NCBI GenBank assembly: GCA_003020925.1
Contig: PXRT01000011.1
Coordinates: 1 to 58,473, forward strand
DNA length: 58,473 bases
Source: Halobacteriales archaeon QS_6_64_34
GTDB taxonomy: Archaea > Halobacteriota > Halobacteria > Halobacteriales > Haloarculaceae
Direction of reading: 5' to 3'
Part shown: piece by piece, positions 8,443 to 15,005 of the stretch
Layout: every line of letters starts with the position of its first letter
Position numbering within the stretch: position 1 is the first letter of the stretch
Made by a program: the position numbers and the translations under genes
Notes under the pieces: generated by a model
Told to the model about the DNA's origin: nothing
What the model saw: only the letters and a program-made list of their open reading frames with translations
The model's database searches: none

Positions 8443-11400
8443 TCAGTCGTCCGCCACCAGTTCCTCCTCGTCGGGCCCGTCCTCCGAGAGGTCGATACCG
8501 GTCACCGCCGAGACGTTGTCGCCCTGCATCATCACGCCGATGGCCCGCTCGGACCGCTCCAGCATCGCCGAGCGGTGCGAGACGACGACGAACTGCGCGT
8601 CGCCGGCGAGTTCGTCAACGAGTTCGCCCACGAGGTCGGCGTTTTTCGCGTCGAGGAAGGCATCGACCTCGTCCAGGGCGTAGAACGGCGCCGGGTTGTG
8701 GCGCTGGATGGCGAAGATAAAGGCCAGTGCCGTCAGTGACTTCTCGCCGCCGGACATCGCCGCCAGGCGCTGGATGGGCTTGTCGGCGGGCTGGGCCTTC
8801 ATCGTCAGGCCGCCCTCGAAGGGGTCGTCCTCGTCTTCCAGATGGAGGTGGCCGGTGCCATTAGAGAGGCGCTTGAAGATGTCCTGGAACTGCTCGTTTA
8901 TCTCGTCGAACGACGCCATGAACGTCGCCTTCTTCTTCTGTTCGTAGCTGTCGATACGCTCCCGGATGCCGTCGGCCTCCTCGACCAGGGTCCCCTTTTT
9001 CTCTTCGAGGTCGGCCAGTTCGTCGGCCACCCGGTCGTACTCCTCGATGGCGCGCATGTTGACCGGTTCGAGCGCTTCCATCTCGCCGGTCAGGCGCTCG
9101 ATTTCCGATTCCACGGTCCCGTGGTCGGGGATGTCCTCAGGGTCGTACTCTCCTACTTGGGCTTTTAGTTCGTCTATCTCCCACTCTAAACGGTCGCGGT
9201 CCTCCCGTTCGTCCTCGAGGTCGCGCTCGACGTCGGTGACTTTCGACTGTTGTTCGTCGCGTGCCTCCTTCGCGTCCTGGAGGTCCTCGCGCAACGCCTC
9301 GCGTTCGCCTTTGAGTTCGGCGAGTTCGTCTTCTAGTGCCTCGACTTCCGCTTCCTTCTCGGCCCGTCGCTCCTGTTTCTCGGCGACCTGCTCCGCCAGT
9401 TCCGCAATCGTCTCTTCTTTCTCGGCTTTGCGGTTCTGTGCAGCCTCGATGTCGTCGTGGAGCTCCTCGATAGCGTCCTCGGCGTACTGCTTTTCGAGTT
9501 GTTGCTCGTTGAGCTTCGCGTCGAGGTCGTCCTCGCGGTCCTCCAGGGCGTCTATCTCCTCGCGGATGGCCTCGCGCTCGTCGGTCAGGTCCGGTAGCTC
9601 GGAGTCGGCGACCTCCGCTTCGAGTTCCTCGATGTCGGCTTCGATGTCGGCAATCGTCTCGTTGGCCGCTTCGATGTCGGCCTCCAGTTCGTCCATCTCG
9701 TCGGCCACGTCCTCGCGCTCGGCGGCTATCTCCTCGATGGCCGCTTCGAGGTTGTCGATGCGCTCGCGAGTCCCCGCCAGTTCGGCCTGCTTGCGCTCGA
9801 TGCTTGTCTCGATGTCACGGACCTGCTCGGTCGCGTCGGACTCGCGGTCGCGGGCGTCGTCGAGGCGCTCTTCGACGTCACGCAACTCGTCGCGCACGTC
9901 GGCGCGTTCGTCTTCGAGTTCCTGAATGCGGGTCGCGACCCGTTCGAGCTGGCCGGCCCCGCCCGAGAAGGAGTACCGGGTACCCGAGGAAGAGCCCCCG
10001 GTCATCGCGCCGCTCTTCTCGACGAGGTCGCCCTCCAGCGTGACCATCCGGTACTCGCCCATCAGCTCCCGGGCGGTCTCCATCGTGTCGACGATGACCG
10101 TATCGCCCAGCACGTACGAGAACACGCCCGCGTATTCGGGGTCGAAATCTACGAGGTTGTAGGCGAAGTCGATGACGCCCTCCTGGCTGGGCAGCGACGG
10201 GAGCGAGCGGCTCTGCATCTGCGTAATCGGCAGGAACGTCGCCCGGCCCGCGTTGCGGGATTTCAGGTACTCGATACAGGACTGGCCGACGCCGTCGTCG
10301 TCGACGACGACGTGGGCAAGTCGGCCGCCGGCGGCGGTCTCACAGGCGGTTGCGTACTCGGCGGAGACCCCGCCCAGTTGGCCGACGGTGCCGTGGACGC
10401 CATCGCGACCGGCGTTGAGGATTGCCGTGACCGCGCGGCCATACGATGAGTCGCCGTCCTGACCCGCCTTCGCTTCGAGTTCGGCGTACTCCTGTTGTTT
10501 GGCGCTTATCTTGTCCTCCAGACTATCGAGGTCGGACTGGAACTCCCGTTTCTCGGCCCGCAGGTCGTCGACGACCTCGCCGATGGTCGCCTTGTTCTTT
10601 TGGGCTTTCTCCAGTTCCGTCTCCAGGTCCTCGATGTCGGCTTCGAGGCCGGGAATCTCGGCTTTCGCGTCCTCGATTTCCTCGCGTTTCTCGTCTTCCT
10701 CGTTGGAGCGCCGGCGGGCCTCGTCGAGCAGGCGGTCCTGCTCGCGCTGGAGGTCGTTGCGCTCGGTCTTTTTCGCTTCGAGCGTCTCGCGCTTTTCCTC
10801 CAGTTCGTCCTTTATCTCCTCGAACTCCGCGCCGATGTCGTCGATGCGGGCCTGGACGTCGGCGAGTTCGCTCTCCTCGCTCGCGATGTCCGCTTTGACG
10901 TTTGACTTCTCGACTTTCGTCTCGCGGATGTCGCCCTCGATTTCGTCGATGGTCTCCTGCTTGCGGTCTATCTGGACGAACGCCTGTCGGCGCTCGTTCT
11001 CGGCGGCCTCGACGGCCTCCTCCGCGCTGGCTATCTTGTCCTCCAGCCGCGAGATGTCGCCCTTTATCCCCTCTATCTCCCGCTTTATCGCCAGCTGTTC
11101 GTCCTCGCCCTTGCGTTCGATTTCGCTGTTTAACTCGTGGAGTTCGTCTTCGAGCCGGATGACCTTGCCCTGCCTGCTGTCGAGTTCGTCCTGCAGCTCG
11201 GCGAGTTCGCTCTCGAGTTCGTCGATGGCCGCCTCGACGTCGGCCAGTTCCTCGCGCTTGTCCTCGAGTTCGGCCGCTTTCCGGTAGCCCTCGTACTCCG
11301 CTTTTTTCTCGCGCAGTTCCTGGTACTGCAGCGCGGTCTCGCGCTCGTCTTCGAGCTGGTCGAGGCGGTCCTGTTTCTCCTCGATGCGGAGTTCGGCCTC

Positions 11401-12030
11401 GTCGATGCGCTCCTGGACGACCGCCAGTTCCTCGAAGGCGTCTTCCTTTTTCGCGTCGAACTGGGCGACCCCCGCGATTTCGTCGATAATCTCCCGGCGG
11501 GAGCCGGCGGTCATGTTGATTATCTCGGTGACGTCGCCCTGCATGACGACGTTGTACCCCTCGGGGGTGACCCCGGCCTGGGCGAGGAGGTCTTGGATGT
11601 CAGAGAGGTTGACCGAGCGACCGTTGATGTAGTAGTACGAGTAGTAGTTGTCCTCGGTCTCCTTGACCCGGCGCTTGATGGATATCTCGTCGACGTCGCC
11701 GACGTCCTCCGTGCCGGCGGCGTTGACCACCTGGGCTCGCTCGACGGTCCGGTCCTCGTTAGCGAGGATGACTTCGACGCTGGCCTCGCGCTCGCCGCTG
11801 TACTCGACGTCCTCGTCGGCGTGGCCCGGGTTGTAGATGAGGTCGGTCAATTTCTCGGCGCGGATGCCCGACGTGCGGGCGAGGCCGAGCGCGAAGAGGA
11901 CGGCGTCGATGATGTTGGACTTACCCGAGCCGTTCGGGCCGGAAATCGTAGTAAAGTCCTCGTAGAACGGGATTCGGGTCTTCCGTCCAAAGCTCTTGAA
12001 GTTGTCGAGGACGAGCTCTTTGATATGCAT
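8443..12030 (-). CDS. smc: Chromosome segregation ATPase SMC
   Basis: Full-length SMC of 1195 residues. The N-terminal ATPase half has Walker A GPNGSGKS (about 32-39); two long heptad coiled coils flank a hinge around residues 520-640 (GTVGQLGGVSAEYATACETA); the C-terminal half has the ABC signature LSGGEKSLTALAF and Walker B FYALDEVDAFLD. It dimerises through the hinge and with ScpA forms the archaeal condensin-like complex. It is the middle gene of an operon: coiled-coil protein (20 bp upstream), smc, scpA (4 bp downstream). Confidence 0.98.
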   Translation of the reverse strand: MHIKELVLDNFKSFGRKTRIPFYEDFTTISGPNGSGKSNIIDAVLFALGLARTSGIRAEKLTDLIYNPGHADEDVEYSGEREASVEVILANEDRTVERAQVVNAAGTEDVGDVDEISIKRRVKETEDNYYSYYYINGRSVNLSDIQDLLAQAGVTPEGYNVVMQGDVTEIINMTAGSRREIIDEIAGVAQFDAKKEDAFEELAVVQERIDEAELRIEEKQDRLDQLEDERETALQYQELREKKAEYEGYRKAAELEDKREELADVEAAIDELESELAELQDELDSRQGKVIRLEDELHELNSEIERKGEDEQLAIKREIEGIKGDISRLEDKIASAEEAVEAAENERRQAFVQIDRKQETIDEIEGDIRETKVEKSNVKADIASEESELADVQARIDDIGAEFEEIKDELEEKRETLEAKKTERNDLQREQDRLLDEARRRSNEEDEKREEIEDAKAEIPGLEADIEDLETELEKAQKNKATIGEVVDDLRAEKREFQSDLDSLEDKISAKQQEYAELEAKAGQDGDSSYGRAVTAILNAGRDGVHGTVGQLGGVSAEYATACETAAGGRLAHVVVDDDGVGQSCIEYLKSRNAGRATFLPITQMQSRSLPSLPSQEGVIDFAYNLVDFDPEYAGVFSYVLGDTVIVDTMETARELMGEYRMVTLEGDLVEKSGAMTGGSSSGTRYSFSGGAGQLERVATRIQELEDERADVRDELRDVEERLDDARDRESDATEQVRDIETSIERKQAELAGTRERIDNLEAAIEEIAAEREDVADEMDELEADIEAANETIADIEADIEELEAEVADSELPDLTDEREAIREEIDALEDREDDLDAKLNEQQLEKQYAEDAIEELHDDIEAAQNRKAEKEETIAELAEQVAEKQERRAEKEAEVEALEDELAELKGEREALREDLQDAKEARDEQQSKVTDVERDLEDEREDRDRLEWEIDELKAQVGEYDPEDIPDHGTVESEIERLTGEMEALEPVNMRAIEEYDRVADELADLEEKKGTLVEEADGIRERIDSYEQKKKATFMASFDEINEQFQDIFKRLSNGTGHLHLEDEDDPFEGGLTMKAQPADKPIQRLAAMSGGEKSLTALAFIFAIQRHNPAPFYALDEVDAFLDAKNADLVGELVDELAGDAQFVVVSHRSAMLERSERAIGVMMQGDNVSAVTGIDLSEDGPDEEELVADD

Positions 12031-12050
12031 ACGGTGAGGTGACCGCCCGT

Positions 12051-12455
12051 CTAGGCCACGATGATGTCGGAGCCCGAATCGTCGTCGGTCTCGGACTCTG
12101 TGTTGGCCTCGGGGTCGGCGGTGTTGTCAGACTCCTCGGGAGCCTCCGTGTTAGATGTATCGGCCTCTGACGTCGCCGTGTTGTCCCCGACTTCTGGAAC
12201 CAGAATCTCGCTCTCGGTCGAGGTGGACTCCCCGGTGTCGTCCGTCGGCGCGTCCTCGGATGCTTCGGCTTGCTCGGTCCGCTCCTCGCCGGCCTGTTCG
12301 GGCGGAGCCCGGCTGAACCCGTTTTGCTCGTCGACGGTGTTTTCCAGTTCGCGGATGCGGACCTTGCACTCGACAAGCTCGTCGGTCAGCCCCTTGACCG
12401 AGGCTTCCAGTTCCTGAACACGCGTTTCCAGTTCCTCGACGCGGTTGCCACACAT
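12051..12455 (-). CDS. Small coiled-coil protein with acidic tail, smc operon leader
   Basis: About 134 residues from MCGNRVEELE. Residues 5-50 form a regular heptad coiled coil (VEELETRVQELEASVKGL); the remaining 80 residues are a low-complexity Glu/Asp/Ser/Thr tail. The start was placed at the ATG at 12455 because the extra upstream residues (MSDARLCGRNVTV) are basic and Cys-rich, unlike the rest, although an upstream start would create a CHMC pair. It is the first gene of the smc-scpA operon, so a role as an SMC partner is an inference from position only. Confidence 0.7.
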   Translation of the reverse strand: MCGNRVEELETRVQELEASVKGLTDELVECKVRIRELENTVDEQNGFSRAPPEQAGEERTEQAEASEDAPTDDTGESTSTESEILVPEVGDNTATSEADTSNTEAPEESDNTADPEANTESETDDDSGSDIIVA

Positions 12456-12612
12456 ATGACACACAGTGACGTTCCGCCCACATAAACGTGCGTCAGACAA
12501 CAGTACGTTCCGATAGATGCCGTGTTCCTAAGGACCACAGTGAACGAAGTGAGCCGTTTTACCGGAATCCGACGAAATCGGCCGAGGAAACCCGAGGCCT
12601 AAAAAGGTACTC

Positions 12613-13293
12613 TCAGTAGATGAGTTCGTCGTCGTTGTCCACCATGTACAGCGTCCGGGCGGCGATGTTGACGGCGTGGTCGCCGACGCGCTCGACGTCC
12701 CGAACCGTCAACAGGAGCCGTGAGACGTCGGCCATCAGCCGCTCCATGTCCTCGTCGCTGGAGTCCCCGTCTATCTCCCGCTCGATGAGGTCACGGACCA
12801 CGGCCTCGGAGGCCACCTCACACCGGTCGTCGACCACGTCGTCGGTCTCGCCGATGGTGTAACACAGCTCGGAGTCGTCGGTCTCGTAGGCGTCCATCGC
12901 GTCCTCGACCATCTCGATGGTGAGAGCCGCGATTTCCTGGATGTCGACCTCCGGGTAGACGTCGCGTTCGGCCTCCAGGGAGTACTCCCCGAGATTCGTC
13001 GCCAGGTCGCCGATGCGCTCGAGGTCGGTGATAATCTTGAACGAGGCGGCGATAAAGCGCAGGTCCGAGGCGACCGGCTGCTGGAGTGCCAGCAGGTCGA
13101 TACAGTCCTGTTCGAGGCCGAGATATATCTGATTAATCTCGTCGTCGCCCTCGATGACCTCCCAGGCGAGTTCCTCGTCTTTCTCCTCGATGGCCGACAA
13201 CCCCAGCCGAAGGCGGTCGAGGACGAGTTCGGACATGTGAATGACGTCCTCGCGGAGCGACTCCAGGAGTTCCTGATAGGATTCGCGTGGCAT
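12613..13293 (-). CDS. phoU: PhoU domain protein (paralogue 1)
   Basis: A 226-residue protein with two PhoU three-helix repeats; each carries the metal-binding helix pattern (SFKIITDLERIGDLATN and LLTVRDVERVGDHAVN). PhoU proteins tune phosphate uptake and the phosphate starvation response. The start MPRESYQELL was chosen because upstream codons run through a repeat and hairpin. Its last 24 codons are nearly identical in DNA to those of the second phoU gene about 970 bp away (72 bases, one mismatch), while the rest has diverged, pointing to gene conversion. No Pst transporter genes are in the window. Confidence 0.92.
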   Translation of the reverse strand: MPRESYQELLESLREDVIHMSELVLDRLRLGLSAIEEKDEELAWEVIEGDDEINQIYLGLEQDCIDLLALQQPVASDLRFIAASFKIITDLERIGDLATNLGEYSLEAERDVYPEVDIQEIAALTIEMVEDAMDAYETDDSELCYTIGETDDVVDDRCEVASEAVVRDLIEREIDGDSSDEDMERLMADVSRLLLTVRDVERVGDHAVNIAARTLYMVDNDDELIY

Positions 13294-13441
13294 TGTCGGA
13301 TTTCTCCGGGCCGGCCGTATCAGCCTTTCCATTAGGTGAATGATGTTTTGCTGTGAGGTATATAGACATGGAAAGACCGCGAGCCGTTTCGCAGGCCGCG
13401 ACTGCAAGGAGCGGGCTGTGTTTTTCCCCATGTTTTTGCAA

Positions 13442-13483
13442 AAGGGGGTGTCCGCAGGGCCGGAGGCCCGAGGACACCCCCTT
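13442..13483. terminator. Strong GC hairpin between the two phoU genes
   Basis: AAGGGGGTGTCC (13442-13453) pairs perfectly with GGACACCCCCTT (13472-13483), and inside it GGGCC/GGCCC closes a three-base loop. On the minus strand TTTTT precedes it and AAAAA-rich sequence follows. It lies after phoU2 and before phoU1, so it may end or attenuate read-through; the terminator role is an inference. Confidence 0.55.
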
Positions 13484-13503
13484 GCAGTAAAAAGTGGGGT
13501 CTC

Positions 13504-13585
13504 ATACGGTTTATTGTAGATTATTTCCGGATTGTGCCGACCCCGGGGTCGGCACATACCGGTAAATCGCTACAATAATCCGTAT
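13504..13585 (-). repeat. Stop-codon-linked repeat family R2, copy A
   Basis: Outer arms ATACGGTTTATTGTAG (13504-13519) and CTACAATAATCCGTAT (13570-13585) match at 15 of 16 paired positions. The centre (13534-13555) is a perfect 22-base palindrome with the core CCCCGGGG. Bases 13504-13545 match copy B (38647-38688) at about 38 of 42 positions. The end facing phoU2 shares its final T with that gene's TGA stop codon. Confidence 0.85.
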
Positions 13586-14247
13586 CAGTAGATGAGTTCG
13601 TCGTCGTTGTCCACCATATACAGCGTCCGGGCGGCGATGTTGACGGCGTGGTCGCCGGCGCGTTCGAGGTCCCGGACGGTGAGTAGATACCGTTTGGTGT
13701 CGGCAAGCGTCGCGGCCACGTCGTCCGGCGAGCGGTTCATCAGCGACCGGACGAGGTCGTCGGTGGCGGCGCTACAGCGCTCGTCGAGGTCGGTGTCGGC
13801 GGCGGCGACGTCGCGACACAGCTCAGGGTCGCCGGACTCGTATGCGGCGAGTGCCGCCTCTAGCTGGGCCAGAGCCATCTCGCCGATGTCGGTGATGGGG
13901 ACCGAGGGGACGGCGTCGCCGGCCATCGCGTCGACACGGCCGCCGAGATTGGCGGCCAGGTCGGCGACGCGTTCGAGGTCGGTGCAGATTTTGAACGTGG
14001 CGACGACGAGCCGGAGGTCCGACGCGACGGGCTGGTGCAGCGCCAGCAGTTCGATACAGTCGGCTTCGAGGTCGAGATACCGCTCGTTTATCTCGTCGTC
14101 CGACGCGGCGATGGCCCGACCCGCTTTGGGGTCGCGCTGTTCGTAGGCGGTGACCGCGCGGTCGAGTCGGTCGGTGACGTCACGGCCCATCGAACGGATG
14201 TCTGACTGGAGGGCCTCGAGGCGTGCCTCGAACGTCTCACGCGGCAT
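13585..14247 (-). CDS. PhoU domain protein (paralogue 2)
   Basis: A 220-residue two-repeat PhoU protein with TFKICTDLERVADLAAN and LLTVRDLERAGDHAVN as metal-binding helices. It has no DNA-binding extension. It shares an essentially identical C-terminal end (AARTLYMVDNDDELIY) with paralogue 1. It lies just downstream of the trkA-trkH remnant, so in the ancestral arrangement it was probably the last gene of a potassium-uptake operon; a PhoU-like partner for Trk is a possibility, not shown. Its stop codon TGA begins repeat R2 copy A. Confidence 0.88.
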   Translation of the reverse strand: MPRETFEARLEALQSDIRSMGRDVTDRLDRAVTAYEQRDPKAGRAIAASDDEINERYLDLEADCIELLALHQPVASDLRLVVATFKICTDLERVADLAANLGGRVDAMAGDAVPSVPITDIGEMALAQLEAALAAYESGDPELCRDVAAADTDLDERCSAATDDLVRSLMNRSPDDVAATLADTKRYLLTVRDLERAGDHAVNIAARTLYMVDNDDELIY

Positions 14248-14286
14248 GTAGATACAGTGTGGGCGAGGCGGTGTATAGGTGTACCG

Positions 14287-14485
14287 CTACTCGTTCCAGA
14301 ACGCCCCGGTGAAGATGACGAAGACGGGAATTATCTCCAGGCGACCGAACCACATCAGGAGTATCAGCAGCAGCTTGCTGGTCGCGGGGAACTCCAGATA
14401 ACTGCCGAAGGGCCCGAGGAAGCCAAAGCCGGGACCGATGTTCCCGATGGTGGCGAGGCTCGCGCTGGCGGCCTCAAGCACCGTA
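14287..14485 (-). pseudogene. TrkH potassium transporter, C-terminal fragment only
   Basis: About 65 codons: a GNIGPGFG selectivity-filter loop, a linker (SYLEFPATSKLLLILLMWFGRLEIIP) and the last helix ending GAFWNE before the stop. These match the end of a Trk/Ktr-type potassium channel subunit, normally near 500 residues. The preceding part is missing: the sequence passes straight into TrkA-coding DNA in a different frame near 14485. No function is expected. Confidence 0.85.
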
Positions 14486-14890
14486 ACAGACGCGCAGTGT
14501 GATACCCGACATCGCTCCCGCCGACGATGAGGACATTACGCGCGCCATCGAGTTCGGGTTCGAGCTCGTGTGCGAACGTCTGGACGCTCTCGGGACTGCC
14601 GATGACGACGACGTCGTCGCCCGGTTTCAACACGGCGTCACCTCGGGGGATAACGACGCTGTCATTACGCAACACGGCGGCGAAGGTGAGCGACTCGTAC
14701 TGGTCTGCCTCCTGGACGGTTCTGTCGGCGACCGGGCTCGACTCGGAGATGTTGAACTCCGCCATCTGGACCAGTTCGTCGGCGAAGGTGTCGATGTCCT
14801 CTGCGGCCGGCATGCCGACGACGTGGACTGCTCGGTGTTGCTGGCGGAGAAACACCGCCTGCTCGAACGGCTGTTCTAGCCGGCCAGCAG
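14486..14890 (-). pseudogene. TrkA potassium-uptake regulator, internal fragment
   Basis: The frame encodes the end of a first RCK_N domain, a complete-looking RCK_C domain (FAAVLRNDSVVIPRGDAVLKPGDDVVVIG) and the beginning of a second NAD-binding domain (RNVLIVGGSDVGYHTARLL) before fusing to TrkH. There is an in-frame stop just upstream near 14895 and no plausible start. Together with the TrkH tail this marks one large internal deletion of a trkA-trkH pair. A separate, intact TrkA-like gene exists at 44452-45138. Confidence 0.85.
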
Positions 14891-14974
14891 GTCAGCCGGC
14901 CCGACCACCGGGTGAGCGGTATGCTTCCATCACACGCCCGTCCCGATTATTAATCTGTGAAATGTGAACACGAC

Positions 14975-14982
14975 GCTTAAGA
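14975..14982 (+). promoter_or_regulatory. TATA-like box for the MCP-UgpB gene
   Basis: GCTTAAGA lies 24-31 bases before the ATG at 15006, the usual distance for leaderless haloarchaeal transcripts. This supports the ATG over a GTG 42 bases upstream (14964), which would lie before the box. Confidence 0.5.
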
Positions 14983-15005
14983 CCTGCATCGAAGATATCC
15001 CCTGT

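Noticed and set aside
13294..13557. N-terminal extension of phoU1 (begins MCRPRGRHNPEIIYNKPYE)
   Set aside because: It translates the R2 repeat and the hairpin. The same peptide (PEIIYDKPYQ) appears from R2 copy B, showing that it is repeat-derived and not protein.
14964..15005. Upstream GTG start for the MCP-UgpB protein
   Set aside because: It would place the start before the TATA-like box at 14975-14982 and adds 14 residues without acidic haloarchaeal character.
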